A stretch of DNA of 58,706 nucleotides from JAYTQG01 sp043746815 (lineage in GTDB: Bacteria > Actinomycetota > Thermoleophilia > Miltoncostaeales > Miltoncostaeaceae): the NCBI GenBank assembly GCA_043746815.1, contig JAYTQG010000266.1:1-58706 (forward strand), read 5' to 3'. This document shows, one piece after another, positions 41,672-48,717 of the stretch (positions within the stretch are counted from its first letter, which is position 1; the number at the start of each line of letters is the position of its first letter). The notes below the pieces were generated by a model that did not search any database, was not told the DNA's origin, and was given only the letters and a program-made list of their open reading frames with translations. The position numbers were made by a program, and so were the translations under genes.

Positions 41672-43351
41672 GTGTCGGTAGCAATCGACATCCCCACCCA
41701 GGCAGCTCAACTTCGCGACGCCGCACATCGCGCCGAAACTCCCGCGGACCGGGTGCATAGGTTGTTGGAGCTGGCCGAGCACCTGGACATGGCGAATCAG
41801 AGCATCGAAGCGCTGCGTGTGGCCGCTGAGGCCGCGGAATTGGCCGCGGCGCACGGCGATGACGACCTTCTTGGGTGGGCAACGCTTCGGCGGATGATGG
41901 CGCGCTTCAACCTCGGCTTGTTTCGAGAGGCGGCCCGTGACGGTCAAGTGGCTGCGGAAGCGTTTGAGCGCGCTGGTAATCGGATTGGGACCGCCCGGGC
42001 GTCGTCGTGCCGCGCCGCGGCGCTCCTTCGGATCGAAAACTTCGAAGACGGCTTCCCACAGTTGATCGCCTCCACGCTCCTGATCGAAGACCTCGACGTG
42101 ATCGACGTGGAGGTGATGAACGCAACGCATATTCTGAGTGACGCGTTCGGAGCACTGGCGGCCTTCGACCATGCGATTTCACTCGGCGAGCGCGCGCTTG
42201 AGATCGCGTCCGGGCTTCCTGATGAGGGCGAACTCGTCTGGGCCTCGTACCGCCTTGCTGATCGTCTCGTTGAGGCGGCCGACTCCGTTGCGACGAGTGC
42301 CCCGGCCCGGGCCAACGCACTCTACGAGCGCGCGTGCGACCTGATCGCTGGGCTTGATGCGGCCGAAGAGGCCGCTGCGGAGTTGGGCCTGCGGGGCCTC
42401 CTCTGGATGCTGCGGGGAATCGCGGAGGCGGGCTCCGGACGGCCTGACGTTGGCGTCCACCTGATGCGGCGTGCTCGAGCCATCGGCGGAGTCGGACAGA
42501 GCCCCCTCGAACTCGGCCGGTTGGAACGAGGCCTCGGCCGCGCATTGGCAGCCCTCGGTCAGCCGGAGGCGGGTCGGACCCATCTGGATGTGGCCGTTGA
42601 TGCCTTTGCGAGCACGGACGTTGAGACGGAGTTGGCGGGGGCGTTGCACGATCGCGCCCGCGTGGCCGCTGACCTCGGCGACGCCACCGCCGCGTTGGCG
42701 GATGTCGAGCGCGCGCTGACGATCCGTGAGATGCAGCGCACCCGCGAGACGGAACGCCGTGCAGATGGCGTCCTGGCGCGGTTGGATGTTGAGCGTGCCC
42801 GCGTTGACCTTCGTCGGCGCGAGCGCGAGACCGACGAACTCGTCCGGATGGCAGGCGAGGATTCCCTCACCGGGCTCGCCAACCGGCGGACGCTCGATCG
42901 CGATGGCCCCGCTGCAGTTCTGGCATGCGCGGGTGGACCGGTTTCGCTGGCCGTCATCGATATCGATCGTTTCAAGGATGTCAACGACCAGCACTCCCAC
43001 TTGGTCGGCGACGCCGTGCTGACGCGGATCGCCGCCGTCCTCGCTGGGCACGTGCGGGCGGTGGACTTGGTGGCGCGGTACGCAGGCGATGAGTTCGTGA
43101 TGCTGCTCCCTGGCATCGACGCTCGCGGCGCGGGTGCGGTGTGCGAGCGGATCCAACATGCGGTACGTCAGGAGCCCTGGGAACGGCTTGCCGCGGGGCT
43201 GCGCGTGACAACGAGTATCGGCGTCACGACCGGCACCGGCGAGAGCGCCCTCTGGTCACTGTTTGCCGAGGCCGACGCCGCGCTCTACGGTGCGAAAGAC
43301 GCTGGACGAAATCGTACGAGCGACGTTCCGGGACGGCCAGCCGCGCGTTAG
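41672..43351 (+). CDS. TPR-like and GGDEF (diguanylate cyclase) protein
   Basis: A 559-residue cytoplasmic protein. The N-terminal ~370 residues are Ala/Leu/Glu-rich helical repeats resembling TPRs. A short coiled coil (~375-400, R-R-R-E-R-E-T-D-E-L) leads into a GGDEF domain (E-D-S-L-T-G-L-A-N-R-R onwards) with the active-site motif A-G-D-E-F, a variant that is active in many cyclases. No transmembrane segment was seen. It probably makes cyclic di-GMP in response to an intracellular partner bound by the repeats. I take GTG 41672 as start; one at 41585 is possible but would run across the inverted repeat. Confidence 0.85.
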   Translation: MSVAIDIPTQAAQLRDAAHRAETPADRVHRLLELAEHLDMANQSIEALRVAAEAAELAAAHGDDDLLGWATLRRMMARFNLGLFREAARDGQVAAEAFERAGNRIGTARASSCRAAALLRIENFEDGFPQLIASTLLIEDLDVIDVEVMNATHILSDAFGALAAFDHAISLGERALEIASGLPDEGELVWASYRLADRLVEAADSVATSAPARANALYERACDLIAGLDAAEEAAAELGLRGLLWMLRGIAEAGSGRPDVGVHLMRRARAIGGVGQSPLELGRLERGLGRALAALGQPEAGRTHLDVAVDAFASTDVETELAGALHDRARVAADLGDATAALADVERALTIREMQRTRETERRADGVLARLDVERARVDLRRRERETDELVRMAGEDSLTGLANRRTLDRDGPAAVLACAGGPVSLAVIDIDRFKDVNDQHSHLVGDAVLTRIAAVLAGHVRAVDLVARYAGDEFVMLLPGIDARGAGAVCERIQHAVRQEPWERLAAGLRVTTSIGVTTGTGESALWSLFAEADAALYGAKDAGRNRTSDVPGRPAAR

Positions 43352-43405
43352 CATCCGGGCGCGAGCCGCCAATGCGGCCGCTGACATGCTCGGAAGGAGC
43401 TGGCG

Positions 43406-44068
43406 ATGGACGTCTTTGAGGCAATCAAGAAGCGGCGTGCGGTGCGTACGTACACCGACCACCCCATCCCCGATGAACTTCTGGACCGCCTCTTGCGCGC
43501 GTCGCTACGTGCGCCAACGGGTAGTGGTGCTCAAGCGTGGGGCCTCATCGTGGTCCGCGATCCGGAGCGCCGCAAGGCAGTTGCGGACCTCATCATCGAG
43601 GGTGGCGGGCGGTACTTCGCGATCATGCGTCCGCAGAAGGAGGGCGTCAGCGACGAGGACCACGCCGCCTGGGGCCGCGACTACGCCGAGCAGATCCTCG
43701 CCACCTACCGGATCGCACCGGTCTGGATCATTGGCCTCTTGGTGCCGCGCTTCGATTATCCGGAGGTGATGCGGGCAGGAGGCCATGAGGACGACCTCAT
43801 CTCCCTCTCCTTTGTGTTCGAGAATCTGATGTTGACGGCCCGCGCCGAGGGCCTTGGCACCGTGCCGACCACTGCCTTCCAACGCTTCGAGATGGACAAG
43901 CTGCGCGCGATCCTGGATATCCCCGCCGAGGTGACGCCCGTGGTGGTGTCCCCGCTCGGATACCCGGAAGCGTTTCCCGAAGGACTCGCGCCAGCACTGA
44001 AGCGCAACTTCCAGACATGGAAGGCGCTTGTCCACGACGAGCGGTACGGGGCGACCCGGGCACCGTAG
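43406..44068 (+). CDS. Nitroreductase family protein
   Basis: A 220-residue FMN-dependent reductase. It opens M-D-V-F-E-A-I-K-K-R-R-A-V-R-T-Y, the usual N-terminal FMN-binding helix with R-R-A-V-R. It contains A-P-T-G-S-G-A-Q-A-W and V-V-S-P-L-G-Y-P near the C-terminus. The ATG has AAGGAG eight bases upstream. It follows the GGDEF gene by 54 bp and is followed by a hairpin terminator. Substrate unknown. Confidence 0.9.
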   Translation: MDVFEAIKKRRAVRTYTDHPIPDELLDRLLRASLRAPTGSGAQAWGLIVVRDPERRKAVADLIIEGGGRYFAIMRPQKEGVSDEDHAAWGRDYAEQILATYRIAPVWIIGLLVPRFDYPEVMRAGGHEDDLISLSFVFENLMLTARAEGLGTVPTTAFQRFEMDKLRAILDIPAEVTPVVVSPLGYPEAFPEGLAPALKRNFQTWKALVHDERYGATRAP

Positions 44069-44091
44069 CCCAGATTCGTCGCGAGGGGCCG

Positions 44092-44123
44092 GGCCGCCGT
44101 GCGCCGGGGAGCGCCCGGCGGCT
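44092..44123 (+). terminator. Hairpin terminator after the nitroreductase gene
   Basis: GCCGCCG (44093-44099) pairs with CGGCGGC (44116-44122), with an inner GCGC/GCGC stem and a six-base loop, 25 bp after the stop codon. No T-run follows. Confidence 0.5.
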
Positions 44124-44254
44124 CCATAGAGTCTTCTGTCTGCCCAGGTCGATTCGGTAGGCACCCCAGGGGGAGCGTCCAGACACCCTTCGACGGACTC
44201 CGGTAGCATCCAGCGGTCTTTGGGCCCGTCCGTGCGGGCTCACCGGGGAGACAT

Positions 44255-44938
44255 ATGGAACTGCAAAACGCAGCCGCCGAACGTCCAGATGACGTCTTTC
44301 GGATTCGCGAGGTCGAGCGAGATGGCCTTCCGTTCTTGTGGTACCGGGACGACGCAGACGAGGCCCATGTCTATGCCCTGAGCGAAGTCGTCGAGCGGAT
44401 CGTGCTCGGGCGCGACAGCTCTTGCGACCTCATCCTCGCGTGGGACGACCGCGTATCGCGATCACACGCGGAGCTCGTTCGCGTCGGCTCCGATTGGGCG
44501 ATCCTGGATGATGGGCTGTCATCCAATGGAACGTTCGTGAACGGCGAGCGTGCCTCCGGCCGCCGCCGCCTGGCCGACCGGGACGTCATCCGCATCGGCC
44601 GCACGGCGCTCCTGTTCCGTCGGCCCGATCCCGGGAAGGAGGGCGTCAAAACCGTCGTCCCGCCGCAGTCCTACCCTCTCGCCCCGCTCACTGATATCCA
44701 ACGCAGGGTCCTCGCCGCGCTCTGCCGACCCTGCGCCCTCGCCGGCGGGTACGCGGCCCCGACGACCAACGAGGACATCGCTGGCGAGCTGCACCTGTCG
44801 ATTGATGCCGTTAAAGCACACCTGCGGACGCTGTTCGGCAAGTTCGCCGTCGGTGACCTCGCGCAGAATCAGAAGCGCATGCGCCTGGTTCAGTTGGCCC
44901 TGGAGGTCGGGGTGGTGGACGACCTACTGCGGGGTTAG
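44255..44938 (+). CDS. FHA-domain protein with C-terminal helix-turn-helix
   Basis: A 227-residue protein. The FHA domain (~residues 30-125) has the phosphothreonine-binding signature L-G-R-D-S-S-C-D, S-R-S-H-A-E-L and S-S-N-G-T-F-V-N-G. The C-terminal ~75 residues contain a winged or LuxR-like helical region (T-N-E-D-I-A-G-E-L-H-L-S-I-D-A-V-K-A-H-L) like those in bacterial FHA regulators. Start ATG after GGGGAGAC. It would bind phosphorylated Ser/Thr-kinase targets and DNA. It is convergent with, and overlaps by 4 bp, the RiPP operon that contains a Ser/Thr kinase gene; a functional link is possible. Confidence 0.83.
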   Translation: MELQNAAAERPDDVFRIREVERDGLPFLWYRDDADEAHVYALSEVVERIVLGRDSSCDLILAWDDRVSRSHAELVRVGSDWAILDDGLSSNGTFVNGERASGRRRLADRDVIRIGRTALLFRRPDPGKEGVKTVVPPQSYPLAPLTDIQRRVLAALCRPCALAGGYAAPTTNEDIAGELHLSIDAVKAHLRTLFGKFAVGDLAQNQKRMRLVQLALEVGVVDDLLRG

Positions 44939-46992
44939 CTTTTCCATTGACTCGGATTCATCTCGAGAACCGACCGAATCGTCGGGCTATCGAGGGCCGC
45001 GTAGAAGAGGGCGACGCCAGCGAGCCCGTTCATCAACGTCGGGGGTGTGCCTTCGGCGAGCCCACAGGGCCACCCGCGCCCCGTTTGAAACACTTCCCGG
45101 ATGCCAATGCGGGCGGCGCGTTCCGCGAGTAGTCGCCCCGCCGGGTGGTGCGCGGTCGCCCCAGCGAGAGCGCTCGCGTTACCCGCTAGGCCGTGACAGA
45201 AGCACCAGGACCAGTTACCCGACGCAAGCCACGCTTCTTGGTAGCGCGCCGTCGTTTCGAATGCAATCCGAGCCTCGCTCGCGAGGTAACCATCGCTCCA
45301 GAGGTCGGCGACTTGCGCACGGACGATCCCGACGCCCGGCGCTCCATGGCACCATGTCGTGGCGAACGACTGCCAGTTCGAACGCGGTTCATCTCCTGGC
45401 CGTAAATCGGGCCAGTTTCTCTGAACAGCGTCAAACACATTCCTCTCAGCGTCGAGGCACCGTTCGGCAGCTACCGTGAACGCGGGGTTGCCCGTCTGTT
45501 GACCAAGATGCGCCAGCGCCAGGGCGCCACCCGATGCGCCGTGAGCGAGCCCTGTCAGCGGAAAGACGCCCGCCGAGCCGACAAGGTTTATCCGGTCCAC
45601 AAGCAACGTCCCGAGACGAGTGGCCGAACCCAGGTGCGAAGCATCGCCGGTACACGCCGCGAGGGCGAGGCCTGCGAGGACGCTACCCGCTAGTCCTCCC
45701 ATGAGGTCGGCCTCTTCGGAGGGTACAAGTGCGAACCGGGCAAGTGTCTGAGCGCTCTCAACAAGCGGAGCGGACTCCAAGATCTTCCCAAGGTATGCGG
45801 CGACGAGAGCAATACCGCCTGCGCCATCAAAGAGTCCTGGGGCGGTTGCTGGATTCGCGTGAAGAAGGCTGTGCCGCGCTGCGCCAAGCGCCGCCTCCCG
45901 CATCGAGTGGTCCCCGGTGCGGCGCGCAATCTCACCCAGTGCGAATGCGATTCCCGCGGTGCCACCGTAGAGATCGGGACCAAGCGATCCCCAGATCGTC
46001 TCCCGGACACCGGGGGGGGACGCTTGCGGAGCCACCCATGTGCATTGGTCCCCGGACCAGATCGAATCTTTGACGATTTGAGTTGCCAGGGTGTGCGCAA
46101 CGTCAAGAAACCCCGGACCCCGTTTGCATGTCGCGGGGCGCAACCGGAGGTCGAGTGTGGGATCGGTGGCTCCCGGATTGAGGTGCAGCGCGTTCGTTGA
46201 CAGACCTTCAGACCGAAAGGACTCAAAGATTGCCTCCAATGACGCTTCTGAGTTGAGGCCCTCCCTCCATGCTCGGATGAGGGCGAGCGCGGTGAGACCG
46301 CAGCGGTGCTCTCCGAAACTCTGACCGTCCAAGGGGTCGTCGGCAAAACCAATTCCCGGAGCAAGCCACTTCGTAAAGGCGGGCGTCGCCCGGCCCAGCT
46401 TGGACGAGATATCCGGGTACACGCCCGCAACGGCAGCGAAGGTATCGTCGAAGGACTCCTCGCCAACGTAGAGGACGGCTGCGTCGGTCCGATAGTCGTA
46501 CGCCGCTGGGTCGCGCAGGACTTTGAGGCGGTATGGGATGTCTGACACGGAAAATTGCCGTTCGATCAAGGTGGCGAGATCCAGCACCCCACCTGCGTAG
46601 ATATTCCAGTAGAAGCGAAGGACGCGGGGACTTGGTTCAAGATCCCGCGTGCCGATGTACGTGAAAAAACCCGGCTGCAGGGCCGTCCGTATGCGGGGAA
46701 CTTCGCCGCCCGCCAGCAAGTCAGCGTCAGGGCTCGACACTCGCTGGCGCAGCGCGACGTCGAATCGCCATGCGGTGGGAGAGCCTGGGCCGGTCGGCCT
46801 CCCAATCCACGGGCTCGGGGCTCCACAGACGTAGAAGGCCTCGTAGAGGCGAAACGCGAGCGCGTCGACCAAGGCGGTCGCTGTGGAATTAACGCGACCG
46901 AACCAGCGGAAGGTTCGATCATCAAGGATTTCGCAACAGCTGACCAGTCGAGAGAGCTGAAGCCTGGGGGCCTCGCGCGCGCGAGCGGTCAA
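44935..46992 (-). CDS. HopA1-like lyase fused to LanC-like cyclase
   Basis: A 685-residue two-domain enzyme. Residues ~15-300 match the HopA1 effector family, with F-Y-W-N-I-Y-A-G-G (Trp129), D-Y-R-T-D-A-A-V-L-Y-V and F-T-K-W-L-A-P-G followed by S-F-G-E-H-R-C. Members such as LxmY and TvaD eliminate phosphate from phospho-Ser/Thr in class V lanthipeptides and thioamitides. Residues ~330-680 are LanC-like with G-L-A-H-G (His484), W-C-H-G-A-P-G (Cys548) and C-F-C-H-G-L-A-G (Cys599, His600), so zinc-dependent thioether cyclisation should be possible. Its start overlaps the kinase stop by 4 bp. The fusion would join elimination and cyclisation in one chain. Confidence 0.85.
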   Translation of the reverse strand: MTARAREAPRLQLSRLVSCCEILDDRTFRWFGRVNSTATALVDALAFRLYEAFYVCGAPSPWIGRPTGPGSPTAWRFDVALRQRVSSPDADLLAGGEVPRIRTALQPGFFTYIGTRDLEPSPRVLRFYWNIYAGGVLDLATLIERQFSVSDIPYRLKVLRDPAAYDYRTDAAVLYVGEESFDDTFAAVAGVYPDISSKLGRATPAFTKWLAPGIGFADDPLDGQSFGEHRCGLTALALIRAWREGLNSEASLEAIFESFRSEGLSTNALHLNPGATDPTLDLRLRPATCKRGPGFLDVAHTLATQIVKDSIWSGDQCTWVAPQASPPGVRETIWGSLGPDLYGGTAGIAFALGEIARRTGDHSMREAALGAARHSLLHANPATAPGLFDGAGGIALVAAYLGKILESAPLVESAQTLARFALVPSEEADLMGGLAGSVLAGLALAACTGDASHLGSATRLGTLLVDRINLVGSAGVFPLTGLAHGASGGALALAHLGQQTGNPAFTVAAERCLDAERNVFDAVQRNWPDLRPGDEPRSNWQSFATTWCHGAPGVGIVRAQVADLWSDGYLASEARIAFETTARYQEAWLASGNWSWCFCHGLAGNASALAGATAHHPAGRLLAERAARIGIREVFQTGRGWPCGLAEGTPPTLMNGLAGVALFYAALDSPTIRSVLEMNPSQWKS

Positions 46993-48038
46993 CTGGACCC
47001 CAGAATCCCGAACAGGTCAAGGAATGCCGTTCGCGGATTTCGGGCCACGTTCGAGGCGAGTTGAAGTTGAAGCACGCCAAGACGAGGGCACCGCTCGTAG
47101 CCAGCCGAGAGTTCGAGCGCGGAATGAACAAGACGAACCGCAACGTAGTACGGGAGGCGTTCAATATCGCCAGGGTTCACTATCGCCCCGCTGGACGCAT
47201 ATCCGGAAAGCATTGCGCCGATGGCCGAATGCACGTCGCCCAGCGCACACGGGGCAGCGATCGATACTTCGGAGTCGGATGCCTCTCGCGATGCGGCAAT
47301 CCATGCCGCCACATAGTCGCTGAAGCACATGGCCAGATCCCACGCGGGATCGCCGATGCCAGCGTGCTCCCAGTCGACCAACATAACGGTCGACGCTTCC
47401 GCGCGCGAAGCAATTGCGTTGTCCCAGCGCAGATCGCCATGAATGACACACCGCGGCGACCACATGTCCCCTGCATGGGCGGCGAGATCGGCGAGTGCCC
47501 TGTCGCCGCCGACGATCGCCAAGACATTTCGCTCGCCCGGACCGAGGTCGGCAATCGCAGTCGTTGGATCATCCATGAGTCGAAGCACCCGTCCATCGAG
47601 GACCGGAAGTTTTCCTCCGACCGACCGATAGTCGAGGACGTGAAGGCGCCCCAACGCGATTCCAAGCGCGTGGGCGACGGAGGTCGTCTGACCCCAGTGT
47701 TCATGGTGGTACGCGCGAAGGTCAACGCCAGGCGCGTACTTGAGAACCATCGTTCCGACAGACACTCCTTCGTCGAGTATGACCGGGAGGATCGCGCTAA
47801 GCCCCGCGCGGGCGAGTGCGCGGATGTTCGATGCTTCCTGTCTCGGACCCGCGGGCCGCGCCGTTCGCTTGACGAACAGGATGGGCTCGCCCCCGACGTC
47901 CACCCTGACGCCATGGTTTCTTCTCCACGAACAATGAAGTACCAGGCCGTCGTCGAGTATTGACGCCTCGGAGAGCAGCCCCGTAACGACGAGCTGGCGC
48001 ACAAGCCCAGGTACATCGCCGACCCAGCTGGCCGTCAA
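46989..48038 (-). CDS. APH-fold kinase of the RiPP operon (LxmK/TvaC-like)
   Basis: A 349-residue aminoglycoside-phosphotransferase-fold protein. It has V-I-H-G-D-L-R-W-D-N (catalytic Asp, about residue 200) and V-D-W-E-H-A-G-I-G-D-P-A-W-D-L-A (metal-binding Asp). The start is a TTG, 220 bp from the preceding gene. Because it is coupled to a HopA1-type lyase gene, its likely job is to phosphorylate Ser/Thr of the peptide precursor, which the lyase then turns into dehydro residues, as in class V lanthipeptide and thioamitide pathways. An antibiotic-resistance role is less likely in this context. Confidence 0.83.
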   Translation of the reverse strand: MTASWVGDVPGLVRQLVVTGLLSEASILDDGLVLHCSWRRNHGVRVDVGGEPILFVKRTARPAGPRQEASNIRALARAGLSAILPVILDEGVSVGTMVLKYAPGVDLRAYHHEHWGQTTSVAHALGIALGRLHVLDYRSVGGKLPVLDGRVLRLMDDPTTAIADLGPGERNVLAIVGGDRALADLAAHAGDMWSPRCVIHGDLRWDNAIASRAEASTVMLVDWEHAGIGDPAWDLAMCFSDYVAAWIAASREASDSEVSIAAPCALGDVHSAIGAMLSGYASSGAIVNPGDIERLPYYVAVRLVHSALELSAGYERCPRLGVLQLQLASNVARNPRTAFLDLFGILGSS

Positions 48039-48072
48039 GGTCTGATCACTGTTGGACCACGCGCTGTCGCAG

Positions 48073-48098
48073 GCTAACGGCGTCGAGACGCCGTTAGC
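48073..48098 (-). terminator. 12-bp perfect hairpin between precursor and modification genes
   Basis: GCTAACGGCGTC (48073-48084) is the exact reverse complement of 48087-48098. It lies 160 bp after the precursor stop and 34 bp before the kinase start; no T-run follows. RiPP operons often have such a partial terminator after the precursor gene, giving far more precursor than enzyme. The other ~160 bp of this gap show no gene. Confidence 0.7.
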
Positions 48099-48258
48099 TC
48101 GTTCGTGCCGACTCTGTCAGCCAATGCCGGGGCCCAGGCCATCCTGACGTCCGGGGACGTCCGTTGAGCCCGGCGCCCCGTGGTCATCTCAATCGAATCA
48201 GCCCACGGACCGGATGAACGATAGGCATGGCAAGCCAAAATGTGAGTCACACCGCGAG

Positions 48259-48690
48259 CTAACACCCCTGATACGCGTAGCAGGTGCATTGCGAAGTTTT
48301 TCTGGTGGACGGCGGGTCGCCACTCTCGACCGGGGCACCAGCGAGGTACTGTCGCGTCACCCCGCCATGCAAGTATGGCGAGGAGGTACCCGCGGCGAAC
48401 ACCTCGACGTATCGAAGTGTCGCGTCCGGCTTCACCCGAACCAACGACGGACCGTCCGTCGCCGACTCGTACATTTCGACGATTTCCGCATCGGAGACTT
48501 CGACATACCTGTCAAGGTACGTAGACGTATAAATATGCCAGTAGCGACTCTCACGATGTAGGTCGCCAGCCACGCTCCAGTCGCCTGGGCCCTGGTGTGG
48601 ATATCCGGCGATGACGGTTCCCGCCGCTGGCGGACCACTTCCCTTTATGAGCTCACTCGGAATCGGGTGGCTTTGCCACTTGGGCGTCAT
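48259..48690 (-). CDS. Candidate RiPP precursor with long leader
   Basis: A 143-residue protein with a strong GGAAGGAA ribosome site five bases before its ATG. The first ~115 residues look like a small folded or helical leader (aromatic R-Y-W-H-I-Y-T-S-T-Y, acidic V-S-D-A-E-I-V-E-M-Y-E). The C-terminal tail is different: S-T-R-K-T-S-Q-C-T-C-Y-A-Y-Q-G-C, with three Cys and five Ser/Thr in 16 residues. It sits between the STAND kinase gene (27 bp upstream) and the APH-kinase and HopA1-LanC genes. Position and tail composition make it the expected lanthipeptide-like substrate. I know no named family for the leader. Confidence 0.72.
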   Translation of the reverse strand: MTPKWQSHPIPSELIKGSGPPAAGTVIAGYPHQGPGDWSVAGDLHRESRYWHIYTSTYLDRYVEVSDAEIVEMYESATDGPSLVRVKPDATLRYVEVFAAGTSSPYLHGGVTRQYLAGAPVESGDPPSTRKTSQCTCYAYQGC

Positions 48691-48717
48691 TTTCGTTCCT
48701 TCCGTCGTGGATGCGGG

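Noticed and set aside
46989..48038. APH-fold kinase as an aminoglycoside resistance gene
   Set aside because: Coupling to a HopA1-type lyase gene and closeness to a Cys-tailed precursor favour a peptide-modifying kinase.
48074..48289. 71-codon minus-strand frame as an alternative RiPP precursor
   Set aside because: It runs out of frame through the tail of the better supported precursor and across the hairpin, has no ribosome site and contains only one Cys.
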